Below are positions 15,301 to 25,668 of a DNA stretch of 64,000 bases, one piece after another (position 1 is the stretch's first letter; every line of letters begins with the position of its first letter). Origin of the DNA: Piezodorus guildinii (taxonomy: Eukaryota; Arthropoda; Insecta; Hemiptera; Pentatomidae). Under the pieces are notes generated by a model. It saw only the letters and a list, made by a program, of their open reading frames with translations. It ran no database searches and was not told the origin of the DNA. A program made the translations under genes and the position numbers. Location of the stretch: the NCBI GenBank assembly GCA_023052935.1, contig CM041292.1:91557169-91621168 (forward strand), given 5' to 3'.

Positions 15301-18300
15301 CTGCCATTGATTTTTCATATTTCTTATTATGAAACAAATCAAAAGCATACAGGGTCTGGATCTGATGTACATTTTTTTGTTTCTCTTCTTCTGAATCATC
15401 AGCTACATTCTAAATAAATGAAAAAAAAAATAGTTCAATTAATTAAAAAAGTAACAAATTTATAAGACTAATAATTTAAAGTTTAGAAATCACTAACAAT
15501 CAAAATCACATAGAATATTATAAATTTTGGAACAAAATTTTTTTTTCATTTCACATATATTAAAATGCTTTTCTACAGCTTTAAGAAAATAATATGGACA
15601 GAAAAGTTTCATAAATTTAAGTCCAAATATTATTTTAATATAATTGTTATAAATAACAATATAAGAGTTGAAAACCAATCAATCTATAGACAATCAATAA
15701 TAATAATGTAAATTACTTAAATTTTAATTATACGTTTTAATAATAATACATAATTACCGCTAATTTGAGAGCTAGTTCAAAGTGCTTGCCTTGAAGTAAT
15801 AATTTAATTTGCCTGTGAAGAGGAATAGCAGTCATTAACCATATTTGATCTGTAGAAGCTAGATATGCAACCTAATAAAACAAACATAATATTAAAATTT
15901 TCATTGATTAATAAGAACCATGAAACCAAAATTTAGAACATGAATATTAATACGCCTCATAAGCTTTTAATTCATTTATATTTATTGATTCAGGGACAAG
16001 AAGGTGATTAATTTATTAATGAATAATGGCTATTTACCACTAATAATTATAGTGATATTAGATGAGGAAGATGGTTGGGTCAGGGGTGCGTTCATCACGA
16101 AAACATACAATTACAGTAAGAATTACTTGTTAATGTGTGTTTTTTTATTCTCGCACCTCCAATCGTCTTTCTCATCTAATATTTTCAACAGTCAACTAAA
16201 CTCCATCATTAACTATAGTGATAGAGTTATTGTTGACCGTTGAGAATATATACCGGAGAAATTGGTTGAGGGTGTAGTCATGAAAAAAAAAACAGACTAA
16301 TAAAATAAACTTATTTTAATGTGTTTTGGCCGACATTGTAGGCTTTTATCAGGGTTAACTCCATGAGATTATCCCAAAAAAGGATATAACATTAAACTCC
16401 AGTGGTAATTAAAAGCTGAATCATCAAAGAGATACTGTTATGTCATCCTATTAATCCTTTTATCTTCCATTCAAAATCAAGATACTTACACCTGATTTTC
16501 CTTTAGTGAATGCTTTTGCCTTAACTGGCAAAGGGACTATATCTAATGGATCTTCAAGTCCCCAACACCGTATTTCAACTGATTCAGGAAGCAGCCCTAT
16601 CAAATATGGTTCATCATATCCTAAAAAATAAAGAAAAAAAAACTTTCTATACAACTCATTCCAGACTAACCAATTTATTTTTATCATAAAAGAAACAGGT
16701 TTAATTTCAAAGCAGGTTACAGTGAATGAGGCATCAGTGATTGACAAACAACTATTTACAAAATGTTGCCAAATACATTGTTTTTTTTTAAGGAAAAAAT
16801 AAATAGTCCTTTTACTACATTTTACATAAATCTTGAATGCCATTCCGACCATCCTTGTTTGACTAGAATACTTAAAAACAGACTGAATAATTGAAAGAAA
16901 AGATAATCCAACAACTGGTGCAACATTTATATAGTATAGAAATGTAAAATAGATTGATACCTAATCAGGAGAGAGGGCTTGAGTTCATGAGATTATAGTT
17001 TCAGAGTAAAAAATAATGAAAAATACACATATTACTACCTCAATGTTTGTTTAACCAAAAATGAATCAGCTACATACGTGTATTATCATGTTGTTTTTTT
17101 GTATTGTTGTTTTTCATGTTTTTAGGCTATCGAAACAAATAAGAGAATCGCAATATCTGTAATTACATGTTTTCATTGAGTTTATATCACAAAATATTAA
17201 AATATATTCGACTATTTTTTCTCTTGTATTTTGATAATATAGGAGATTCCATTTTCTCCTTTAGAATGATTATAAAAAAAGTTTCTTGATACTAATAAAG
17301 GTGAATAGTTTAATATTTTAGGGAAGCTCTGAATGAAAGGAATTAGAAAAAAAATTATCGACAAACAGCATTTTGAAATATTCTTAACTTTAAATACGAG
17401 GCATGTTTTTTAAGTAAGTACTGTTTTGGAATTAAAAAAAAGATGTGCAAAGATATCGCAATAATTTTATTTTTACATGAAAGCCTGTACCTTAATCTAC
17501 TTTTCTACATGATTTCCATGAATTTTGAGGCACTTATCATAACGTGGCACCAGTTTTTGAATACCCTCCTCAAAAAATTCTGTCGCATGACTTGTTAACC
17601 ACTGCATCACAAATGTTTTGACTTTGTTATCTTCTTGATGACGCTGACTGCCAGATCAGGGCTGTATGGAGGATGATCTAGAGTTTCCCATATTAAATGA
17701 TTTCATGAGATCTTTGGTCCGATTAGCCATGTGGATGGACATTGTCAAGCAGCAAACGATACCCTTACTCACTGCCATGTCTTTTGTTCTGGATTGCACG
17801 ACGCAGATTTTTCAATGTCTCACAATAAGATGCTGCATTGATTGTCTCATTACGAGGCAGAAACTCCACTGGCAATACGGACGCCCACTCCGTTCTTCAT
17901 CATGACATTTTGCGGCATCTTTAAATGCTCTCACCCATTTCCTACCATTCCATCACTCATAATGTCCATAAACTTCAACGATCTCAGATGAATATCGATC
18001 GGTTTTAAGCCTTAGCACTAAGAAATAGCATAACAGCCTATACTTCACAATCAGCGGGACTCACGATTGCGGAGGCATCTTAAACACTCAGTAAACAACG
18101 TATACAATGAAGAAAATTCATGGAAATTGTGTGAAAAGGAGATTATGGTACAGGCTTTCATGTAAAAATAAATTGCGATATCTTTGCCCGTCTTTTTTTC
18201 CAAATGGTACTTACTTAAAAAACATGCCTCGTAACACGGGCTGTTATACGATTTCTTAGTGCTAAAGGCGTAAAACGATCGATATTCATCGTGAGATCGT

Positions 18301-21300
18301 TGAAGTTTAAGACAAACATTATGAGTGATGGAATGGTAAAGAAATGGGTGAGAGCATTTAAAGATGGCCGCACAAAGGGTTTCATGATGAAGGACGGAGT
18401 GGGCTTCCGTATTGCTAGTGGAGTTTCTGCCTTGTAATGAGACAATCAATGCAGGTCTTATTGTGAGACATTGAAAAATTTGCGTCGTGCAATCCAGAAC
18501 AAAAGACATGGCAAGTTGAGTAAGGGTATCGTTTTGCTGCTTGACAATGTCCATCCACATGGCTAATTGGACCAAAAGATCTCATCAAATCATTTAAATG
18601 GGAAACTCTAGATCATCCTCCATACAGCCCTGATCTGGCACCCAGCGGCTACCATTTGTTCCGGAACTAGAAGAAACACCTTTGGGCAGTCAGTGTCTTC
18701 AAGACGATAACAAGTCAAAACATTTGTGATGCAGTGGTTAACAAGTCAGGCGACAGAATTTTTGAGGAGGGTATTCAAAAACTGTGCCGCATTATGATAA
18801 GTGCCTTAAAATTCATGGAAATTATGTAGAAAAGTTGATTAAGGTACAGGCTTTCATGTAAAAATAAAATTATTGCGATATCTTTGCACGTCTTTTTTTA
18901 ATTCCAAAACGGTACTTACTTAAAGTTTAACAAAAGTTACTTATATTTTTTTAAGTTTACTTAATACAGAAAGTAGATTCTAAACAATTATCATTACTTC
19001 AACTGTGTTGAACAACTGAGCAGTTTTGTTTTTCTTTTCTTAGAACAATATTAACATATCATCCTTTAAAAACTTAAAAATATGTAATAAAGAATTCAAT
19101 ATGACCCACCTGTAGCATTGGAGGAGCAGGCCATTTGACAGCAGACTGATTAATCGATTCACCATCAGTATTTAGAAGAGTGGTGAGTGATTCTTTAACA
19201 ATGGCAAACATGTCATCAACCTTGATAACGATTGGTTCAGGTTGTCTACCAGTCGGAAATAACTCTTGAGGCTCAGAGCTTGGTAACTTAACAACAAATG
19301 AGAATTCAAATTGAACACTGGATGTAAGATTAGCTATTAAAAATAAATTAATTGAATAAATACATACAAACATTTTTACAGTCATATAATTTCATTAGTC
19401 AGAGTAAGATATTAATTTTATAAACATCAATTTTTGGCTGAGCCTCTCCTAAAACATACAGAGTTAATTTCTAACTATTCATGCCGCTATGTTAACTTTG
19501 GCATAGTCCGTTTGTCCAAAATATGATAGGTGTTACCACTGTGATTTACAGGTATTACAATTGCTTTAGCCCAATCACTAGTCCTGATATTAACAGTTTC
19601 TCCCTCACTGTTCAGCTAATATTATTGTTGTTCGGGATTGACACATCAATGACCAACAGTATCTTTTAGAACATGTTTTCTATGAGTTCTTGTTGCAATA
19701 CCTTGATCTTGTTTACAATCCTTCAGTCTCGGAGAAGAGCCTTCCATATATTAACAATGTGATTGATCTTCTTATCTATGGAGGCTTTGTTCAATTGGTG
19801 GTAGAATCTCTAAAACAGAAACATTCTAGCGGACATTCTTTTTCTGACATAACTGATCAAATTCAAAAGTATGAATGACTTAGTTTAAGTTAACTGCTGT
19901 TTGGACTGAGTCCAAAGATTGCATGATTCATTCCATTGTTTTTGAGAGGAAATATTGAAGTAAGGCTAATTCCTGCTTACAGCATGCTTTTATGATGTTT
20001 ATAAGTAAAAGCCTTCTTTCTTTTCAGGTGGACTTTGAAAGATATCAGATGATGGATCCATTCTTGCATGATTGGACTTTCTAGGAGAAGCTCAGCAGGC
20101 GATTCTATCAGACACAACTCAGATAACGAAAATTTATAAGTATTTGAGCAGATTAATAAATGAAGGGTCTGGACTTGGCACCCACTCAGTTCAGAGCAGA
20201 GAGAAAAATCAAAGAATAATAACAATTCAGTCTAAAATATTACTCTTAATCACTTCAATGTTATTTCCTAATATTAGTGATGATTTGATTCAAGATTACT
20301 ATTTAGATATATTACATTTTTATTAAAAACTAGCAAACCGCCCTTGCTTCGCACGAGTGCAATTGAAAAGTGATGACAAATTTAAATATGACCAATTAAA
20401 GTTTATTACTTTGGGGTTATGAGTTCATCGTAACAAAATGTGCATTTAGCAAGAAAATATTGTGTTTATTATATAATGTCTATTGATTCTTATATTTACT
20501 TATCGGCAGAAATTAGAAACATAAATTTGTCAAAAAAAACAAAAATTTTGTGAAATGACTAAAAGTAGAAATAATTATAACCAGTATTAGCTTATAACAA
20601 CTTTTCCTTTATTTTAGCAACTTATGTATGATTTGGTACATATTTTTTCTAAAATCTTGACTACTGTATGAAGTATATAACCTGTTATATCATCATGAAT
20701 CACTATACCCTCCCTAATCCACAACATTACAAATAACATTTGGGTATATGTTTATGTGCTTATAACATCTTTCTATTAAACTGCCTGACATATTTTATTG
20801 CAAATTAATTTTTCTAAAATCTTGCCCTTTCCAGGGGTATATTATGCGTCTATGTTACTACTTATATTTCAGGAATCATTTTTTTAAGACTTTGTCACAG
20901 AAAATTTATTTTTTCTGTTAAAGAAAAGCTAAATTGCAATGGATTTTACTTATAAAACTTCAATAAACAATGCCCAAAATGATGGTGAAAAAACATCAAA
21001 ATCTGTCCTGTGGTTTAGAAGGAGTTAGCAGAAACCAAAATCCCGTTGTCATTTTATATATAGATAGATAAGTCTTTCTGTTCTACAGGAGATTATATTT
21101 TTAGACAATTGCTTCAAAATTATAATACAAAAAATATTATCTTGCTCTGAAGTGAAATTCTATGACATCCTAAAGAGGGAAATGTATATTTTATTCATGT
21201 CATGATATGAGAAGAAAAAGTTTCTAAAATTTCATTTACATAAGGAAGACAAAATATAACAATTCAAAAATGTTTTTTTTCCTAGCCAAAATCTTGTTGG

Positions 21301-23729
21301 CTGCATAACAGCAGAAACAAATGATTTAAAAAATAATGTTCATATTTGCTGTATTATTTCTCAATATAGAATTTTTATTAGTATAAAAATATTCATCTCT
21401 TTTATTGAAATTATTCCTTTAACTTTAGTCTTTCTCCCTTTTCCCTTTCTAAGAGGAGTACTCCACTGCATCTATGCTTGTCGGCGATCTTTCACTTCTA
21501 TGGGAAGTATCCAAGCAAGCATTAACTATTCCTAATAGTTTTTTTTCAATGAAAGGATACTGTTTTTTAAGATCCCCGAATCTATTTTTCCATCCCAAAA
21601 CACACATGATTTTAAAACTGAATAATTTAAAAAGAATGTGTTACTGATACAAAATTTTTCCAAGCCCGAGTGAGCTTTAAACTGTATCACAGATTTGTGT
21701 AGACAAGAAATGAGTATGGTGTGCAGATGGGTATTTTTCGTCTTCAGCTTATTCTGAGCTGAATTTGTTGTATATTCCCACACCTTCTTTGGACAGGTCA
21801 TGTATGGCTGAGTCAGAGATCTAGAAAAAAGTAATGGCAGAGAAGCTTCACCAAACAAGCATAGTAGGGCGGTCCAGAAGAAGATGACAAGGCAGACTGC
21901 TAGAGAAGCTCCAACTCACTGAGCAGGTTGCTGAACCATATCAGTCTATATTAATGTTTCTAGACACATATAATGAAACCTTCAATGCTCATACCTTCCA
22001 CTCAACTACAAAAGGCTCATCTATATGACTATCATTAAGGCGTTATGGACTTACGCAGTTGAGCTTTAGGGCTCTACTAAACCATTTACTTCTTCCCATA
22101 TCCAAATCAAAATCCTTCCTAAAATCCTCAACGCTCCTCACTTTGTTACCAATGAACTCATCGTTGAAGACTTTAATGTTCCATATGTTGCTGACTTGGC
22201 CTGAACCAGGAACCATTCCTTTCATGACAAGACCTGAACAGGGACTATTTTTATTAAAATATCCCTGATTTTATCTCCATATCATTATCTCAATAAGGTC
22301 TGTCTCAACATATACAGACTGTATTAAATCAACATTTAAATAAAATCAAAAGAACTAGCAGAAAATTAAGAGAAAACCTTACCTTAATTATATAATATCC
22401 TCCTCTATAGCCAACACATATAGATTCTTTCACCCAAGCTATAGCTCTAGGTGTATCATTAAGGGTTATTGGTTCAGCACGAAATTCTAAAAATTCACGT
22501 GATTTGAGATAGTACAGCTGTAGTTTACGTTTTACGCAAACACCTAATCTTACAATAGCACTTGAAACTCCAGTTAAAGATACACTGGGCTAAAAAAAAC
22601 AAATAAATAAACAACAGGTCAAACCTAATAAAGCTCAAAGTAAATCCAAAGATATTAACCGTTCGGTCAAGAGCAAATAATGTTGCTCCTTTCGTTTTTT
22701 GCAGGGTATTCATTAAAGGGCAGTTGATATCAGCCAAATCATGCATACTAACAATATTATCAGATAATTTGACAATAATATCGTATTCAGGAATCAATGC
22801 CAATTGATTGATTGGTTTCTTGTTGAAGTTTTTATGATACCTATGAAGCTTTACTTCAGGTTTAACCTCACCATAACCTGGTGAGACATTATAGATTATT
22901 AAATGCCCTTGTTTAGTTCCAATATATAGTTTATCATCTGAAATAGATAAGAATATAGAAATATATAAGTGTTTGTCAATTAATAAAATATTTAAAAATA
23001 TAATATATGGATATATATGTTCTAAATTTTTTTTTGTTATTTTATTATTATGCATTTCAGTGAAAAAAAGATTATTTTTTCAAAAATATATTTGTTTTTT
23101 GTTTTGTTTTGTTTTAGGCATAGAACATCTAGGTCATCAACGCCCGAAATAAAAATATTTTATTTATTTATCATCAAAGAAAGAAGTTATATACATGAAG
23201 TTGACACTCCTGAAAAGATTTCAAGTTTTTTTTTTTGTAGCACATTTAAAATGAAGTGACAGTTTAAATTGTATTCTACATTGTCAGGAAACTAATAAAT
23301 ACTTGCCAATAAGAATTAATTTTTATCACCTTACTTATTCCTGGGAAAACAACATAGCCTGTCTCAAGATAATATTCAAAAAAGCACCACATATACATTG
23401 TCTATATTATTGAGAAATAAAAGTGAGATTAGATACAGATAAAATTAATTTAATCCATTCAAAAACGTTGTCATAAAACAATTTATAAGCTTTCATATCC
23501 ATTTGAGTATGAAGTAAATAAATGTATTAAATAAATAAAAATTATTAAGCTAAACAATATAAATATATATATCTTTTTCAAGATATAGTATATAAATCCA
23601 CGAGCATAATAAAATAAGATGAAAAACAATTAAAGGTAATTATTGCACGTAATACTGACCGTGGGCAGTAAAGCATTCAATCTGAACAGTTAGTTTCATT
23701 AATTGGGTACAGTCATAGGCTTGATGCAT
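3416..23729 (-). CDS. Vps39: VPS39/VAM6, HOPS and CORVET-family tethering subunit (last exon off-window)
   Basis: VPS39 is the HOPS subunit that binds Rab7 and tethers late endosomes and autophagosomes to lysosomes. Sixteen minus-strand exons join in frame: 23660-23729, 22660-22937, 22383-22589, 19106-19286, 16490-16620, 15758-15871, 15280-15409, 12007-12125, 11617-11754, 9753-9975, 9472-9647, 9161-9356, 6719-6867, 6082-6212, 4896-5046 and 3416-3510. They give about 830 residues (family about 875). The start is ATG at 23729 (MHQAY, compare human MHDAF). Family landmarks include YIGTKQGH, ELFPTG, LYAFDLF, GLHEKALELL and CPVCKK. The final exon, about 20-25 residues carrying the rest of the zinc-finger-like end, was not found in 1-3415 and should lie further left. 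Phases match at every junction. The exon 4 donor (GTGG|GTCATA) is weak but is the only one that keeps frame. Identity is near certain from the family; single boundaries are inferred. Confidence 0.93.
3645..3683. repeat. AC-rich microsatellite
   Basis: Interrupted CA/CG dinucleotide tract of about 38 bp in the last complete VPS39 intron. Confidence 0.8.
3711..4895. other. VPS39 intron 15, no gene seen; contains a perfect hairpin
   Basis: No coding block is recognised in this part of the intron. It contains a perfect 14-bp inverted repeat with a 2-nt loop at 4273-4302 (GATGAATATAACAT, CA, then its reverse complement) and a slightly GC-richer stretch at 3900-4600 that may be an old unclassified repeat. 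Confidence 0.6.
6719..12125 (-). CDS. Vps39: VPS39 alpha-solenoid exons 8-13
   Basis: Exons 8-13 encode residues of roughly 371-704. Exon 8 has YEVIKLFPGLL and ALITYLTH. Exon 9 carries a Lys/Gln-rich linker and then LLQIIDTTLLKCYLQ, the best conserved block of the Vps39 domain 1. Exon 10 has KDSELVILYQTKGLHEKAL and VHYLQNLG. Exon 11 has DWVLEVSPEEGLKIFTEEV. Exon 12 has ETNSIFHNALVHQY and KLLAFLAKSDYYNPE. Exon 13 has GKLGRHEHALGIYILVLGDY, a clathrin-heavy-chain-repeat style helix pair. The solenoid is the VPS11-binding and homo-oligomerising part in known VPS39 proteins. Exon order and phases agree with one continuous frame. Confidence 0.92.
7037..7320 (+). mobile_element. tRNA-headed SINE, family B
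   Basis: Head with box A-like GTGGTGTGGTGGCTAGCATG and box B-like GGTCACAGATTCAAACC. The body reads TGACCCTAGGATTTTTTAAT and CTAATAAAAACTGGATAGGC. The end GCATAAAGAGATGTTAAAAG leads to an AATAA-rich tail. The same sequence recurs at 25,313, 41,197 and, in part, 58,863 (minus). This copy is in VPS39 intron 12 and is diverged. Confidence 0.8.
8285..9085 (+). mobile_element. Rep-1 interspersed element, copy 1
   Basis: Begins with a form of AAAATCTGGTGCACGCAACA, then ACTTTCACTTACCT, and ends near GGTAAGTGAAAGTAAAA, so the two ends carry an inverted subterminal repeat. Internal landmarks shared with copies at 47,480 and 56,365 include TCAGACTATTTCAATCAGAA, GGACTCAGGGGACCC and GATTGCAATACTTTTC. 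No coding capacity is seen. It fills VPS39 intron 12. Confidence 0.65.
10850..11395 (+). mobile_element. 3' end of an R1-like LINE
   Basis: Plus-strand reading with typical R1-group C-terminal features: RISRTEERIEMVRKW, GRWTYRLVSPIQPWV, FTQFSTGYGCFRAYQYRF, then the Cys-rich block ECPVCPGVEESVAHVFFCC. A stop codon follows VRKW, so it is a relic. It is in VPS39 intron 9, opposite in strand to the host gene. Confidence 0.85.
12305..12440 (+). repeat. (TATC)n(TA)n microsatellite followed by a dispersed-repeat edge
   Basis: Four to five TATC units run into about ten TA units at 12305-12341. The next 100 bp (GTATGTTCGCGATAAACTC, ACTGAACCGAATTTGATAAA) resembles a segment very common in insect non-autonomous repeats; I cannot assign its class. 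Confidence 0.55.
12481..14640 (+). mobile_element. Degenerate Jockey-group LINE
   Basis: The first block (12,481-12,690) encodes a gag-like zinc-knuckle region: CYCACCGDHHLISQCPKKE, then CHNFKGGHEA. A Pro-rich linker follows (12,727-13,044). Endonuclease remains read GDLNARHTAWLCSSNNPLGT near 13,200-13,260 with frameshifts. Late RT sequence at 14,182-14,457 reads LKTHKIYYLLMSPQLSLHLK and QSFQNSVLRQIVHG. Order and content match a Jockey-type element broken by many stops and by deletion of the RT core. It lies in VPS39 intron 7. Confidence 0.85.
14750..14960 (-). repeat. Penelope-like terminal repeat with hammerhead-like motif, copy 1
   Basis: On the minus strand an ACTCTGATGAAAG box is followed by a stem (GGCCGATCACA against TGTGATGTGGGCC) and GAATC. 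Then come AAAATAAG and ATGACCGCACCTCCAACCAT, TTCTCAACGGTCA. The same order occurs in the 16.3-kb, 38.2-kb and 56.1-kb copies. Penelope-like elements are known to carry hammerhead ribozymes in such repeats; assignment here is inferred. Confidence 0.5.
15280..23729 (-). CDS. Vps39: VPS39 N-terminal beta-propeller (CNH-type) exons 1-7
   Basis: Exons 1-7 encode residues 1 to about 370. Exon 1 covers residues 1-24 and ends in phase 1. Exon 2 holds the blade motif GTKQGHLIIYNV and the LALIPEYDIIVKLSDN stretch. Exon 3 has KRKLQLYYLKSREFLEF and SICVGYRGGYYII. Exon 4 carries ELFPTGRQPEPIV, matching the human ELFPTGKQLEPL block. Exons 5-7 run through SVEIRCWG, IWLMTAIPLHRQIKLLL and the start of the solenoid. 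Established knowledge places this region as the citron-homology propeller of VPS39 and related tethers. Introns hold repeats: a mariner palindrome in intron 4, and Penelope-like repeats in introns 5 and 7. Confidence 0.9.
16060..16385. repeat. Inverted pair of the same terminal repeat, copies 2a and 2b
   Basis: ATATTAGATGAGGAAGATGG at about 16,056 is mirrored by CTTTCTCATCTAATATTTTC at about 16,170. A minus-strand hammerhead-like block (CCTGATAAAAGCC, GTCGGCCAAAAC) lies at 16,320-16,370, followed by AATTTCTCCGGTATATATTC and TCAACGGTCAAC. The arrangement is two pieces of one family placed head to head in VPS39 intron 5. Confidence 0.45.
17397..18231. mobile_element. Mariner element with terminal inverted repeats and TA target duplication
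   Basis: The ends CGAGGCATGTTTTTTAAGTA and TACTTACTTAAAAAACATGC then CTCG are inverted copies, flanked on both sides by TA, the mariner target site. The interior is internally rearranged: most of it is the minus-strand 3' half of a transposase (LDHPPYSPDLA region read on the minus strand near 17,650-17,700), and its right end is another plus-oriented 3' terminus. No intact transposase frame remains. VPS39 intron 4. Confidence 0.85.
18234..18925 (+). mobile_element. Second mariner copy, inverted relative to the first
   Basis: This abuts the right TA of the previous element. It reads KKWVRAFKDGRTKGF, LLLDNVHPHG, then LDHPPYSPDLAPSGYHLFRN with stops, and ends in a truncated terminal repeat (CCAAAACGGTACTTACTTAA). 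Its sequence is the reverse complement of the left part of the preceding element over about 650 bp, so the two form a very large inverted repeat. Confidence 0.85.
19450..20300 (+). pseudogene. Protein-like island, possible captured or processed gene fragment
   Basis: Two blocks look like real protein despite disruptions. At 19,650-19,878 the reading is LEHVFYEFLLQYLDLVYNPS, then YINNVIDLLIYGGFVQLVVE, ending DITDQIQKYE and a stop. At 20,028-20,240, preceded by an acceptor-like TTCTTTTCAG, it reads VDFERYQMMDPFLHDW and, in another frame, GLSRRSSAGDSIRHNSDNE. Frames change between blocks, so it is either a decayed gene copy or a repeat-borne fragment. I do not recognise the family. It lies in VPS39 intron 3, opposite strand. 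Confidence 0.35.
20330..21075. repeat. Unclassified dispersed repeat
   Basis: Starts near AACTAGCAAACCGCCCTTGC and ends near ATCCCGTTGTCATTTTATAT and a GATA tract, a pattern common in insect non-autonomous elements. The 20,790-20,870 part (CTAAAATCTTG, GGGTATATTATGCGTC) resembles the interior of Rep-1. Confidence 0.45.
21900..22270 (+). mobile_element. Jockey LINE 3'-end fragment, copy 1
   Basis: Plus-strand reading RLIYMTIIKALWTYAVEL, then a GSTKPF block and ILNAPHFVTNELIVEDFNVP, followed by YVADLA. This is the well-conserved thumb region after the Jockey RT. A similar fragment is found at 54,965. It contains stops and is in VPS39 intron 3. Confidence 0.75.
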
Positions 23730-24285
23730 TTTGATTACAGTATAAAATACATATAATTTTCAATAAAATATTTCACAAACAGCACAAATTCACAACAAAC
23801 CAGTACTTAAGTGACATATAGCAGCAACATAACCTTATCAATAACAAAACTTGATAACATGTTATCCTTTATCACCGAGCAGGAATGCTAATCAAATGCA
23901 CAGCAAAACTTAAAATTTCAGAAAACTTTTTAAAAACAAATTTTACAATAACATTTAACCGTAACCACTTCTACTGCTATCTTTAGGGGTTTCTCTCTTT
24001 ACTTGGCCATTCTTTGTTATCATTATCATAATTTTGAAATTGTCATTTGCTATTTTCATTCATAATTATTCAAGTTCCTCCAATTTTTATCCAAGATATT
24101 CTTAACCATTGATTAACTAATTTATAGTGAAGAATTTATAATTTGCTGCTCAACTTAAGTACTTGACTTCAAAAACAAACAATGAATATTTCCAAGACTT
24201 TTTAATTTTTTTTTTTGTTATGTTTATATCAATCAGGAGAAGGATCTTGTGAAAATATAATATATTTAATTATTATAAAATTTCA

Positions 24286-24350
24286 TCGAGAAACGTGAGT
24301 GTAGGGGGCCAGGGCCTACACGGCCAGTCGCGCCACTGGAAGAAGAAAAA
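24286..24350 (+). mobile_element. 3' tail fragment of SINE family C
   Basis: ATCGAGAAACGTGAGTGTAG through GGCCTACACGGCC to CGCGCCACTGGAAGAAGAAA matches, in reverse complement, the distal end of the SINE at 61,785-62,055. Only the tail with its GAA-rich end is present. Confidence 0.6.
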
Positions 24351-25312
24351 GAATTATTATAAAATAACAAGCTCTCTAAGAAAATGTTTATAGATTTTTT
24401 CGGATTAACGGTTAATAACCGAAAATGAGTATGATATTGAGAATATTAAATTATTGACGTATTAATGAATCATTTATTTTAAAAGCGACGTTACTCCATT
24501 TGTAAGATTAAGTTATTTATTATTGATAATGTCCGATGGCAATGATTAAGGTCATTTTTATTAATTAGTATTAAACAAGTTAATCTCAGTTATTGCACAA
24601 CTGAACTAAGTTTAATTAATGGAGTTAAACATAGACTAATTTAAAGACAAAATATCTCAATTTAAATAAAAATGGACTTTGGCCACTTTAAAAATAAACG
24701 GCTCAAATGTAGCATGAAGGATAAAATAGTTCGAAGAAAGTAAAATATTTTCAAAATCATTAAAAAATGAACGCTTCCAGAACTCTCATTTCTTGTTGGA
24801 CATAAACAGTAAGTAAGAAGTTGAGGACCACTAAGATTTGGCTTTGAAAATATATAAATATATACATCGCTTATACACATTCATCAAGGCCTTACTATTT
24901 TTTCAACTGTTAGCTACACCCCATCACGTATTTTATTGGTTTTATAAAAATACGTTTAAAGAAGTTATTATGTAAATGTACCAATCTGAATGATCATATT
25001 GACATTCTGTACTAATACTTGGTCAATACTTTTGTAGATCAGAGATTATAAAAAAAAAAAAAAAAAAAATTGTTATTCTAAGGACGATTTGGCAGCACCA
25101 TTGTACTGCCGTACTACTGACATTATTCACCTAGATACGGAAAGTTATCAGCGAACACGGACTTAACAATTATTTGTAATAAGTCGGAAGGAACAGCCTT
25201 GTTGCTTTTTACTTCAAAAGTAAGTGACATAAATTGTAGTATCAAAAGTTTTTATTTAGTTGTTAAAATAATCAGACCAATAGTTTACATTTTTGTGATT
25301 GTGTTTATATGT

Positions 25313-25556
25313 GGGTCGCCTGTAGTGTAGTAGTTAGCATAACAATTTTCTATGACCAAGGTTTTTAAACGGGAGTAAAAATCGCTTCGTTATACCGTTC
25401 TTTGGAGGGGACGGTTCCTATCCTGTAAGATGTCAGGTACTCGTTTAAGATCCCTATCTCAATTAAACCTGGATAGACCAAATTTGGATCTCCTCTTTAG
25501 TATCGTTCGTTTAGCCACAGTAGCATAAAGTGACGTTAATTGAATAAATAAACAAC
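25313..25556 (+). mobile_element. tRNA-headed SINE, family B
   Basis: Reads GGGTCGCCTGTAGTGTAGTA through GATGTCAGGTACTCG, TAGCATAAAGTGACGTTAAT and an AATAAATAAA tail. Same family as 7,037 and 41,197. The box B region is partly deleted. Confidence 0.8.
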
Positions 25557-25641
25557 CATGGTATTGAAACCCCTGGTAGTGAAAGAGGAAGAAATGAAGG
25601 AAAGGCGGAAGCTGCTGACGCACACCACCAATCTTATAAAG

Positions 25642-25668
25642 TATCGATACTTATATTTTACATCGATA
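25642..25668. promoter_or_regulatory. Tandem DRE-like motif (TATCGATA and ATCGATA)
   Basis: A perfect TATCGATA palindrome at 25,642-25,649 and ATCGATA at 25,662-25,668 lie in a divergent intergenic region. In Drosophila the DRE (TATCGATA) marks housekeeping promoters. It lies 1.9 kb from the VPS39 start codon and 1.9 kb from the other gene's start, so the target gene is uncertain and a 5' UTR intron would be needed. Confidence 0.4.

Noticed and set aside
18051..18575. 174-codon minus-strand open frame
   Set aside because: It runs antisense across the inverted mariner pair; the real transposase words (PPYSPDLAPSGYHLF) are on the plus strand here, so it is a shadow frame.
22525..22659. Continuation of the VPS39 exon 2 frame past 22,660
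   Set aside because: The reading becomes Phe/Leu-rich and then hits the next exon out of frame; a donor GTTAAT at 22,659 and the conserved start of exon 3 at 22,589 mark an intron.
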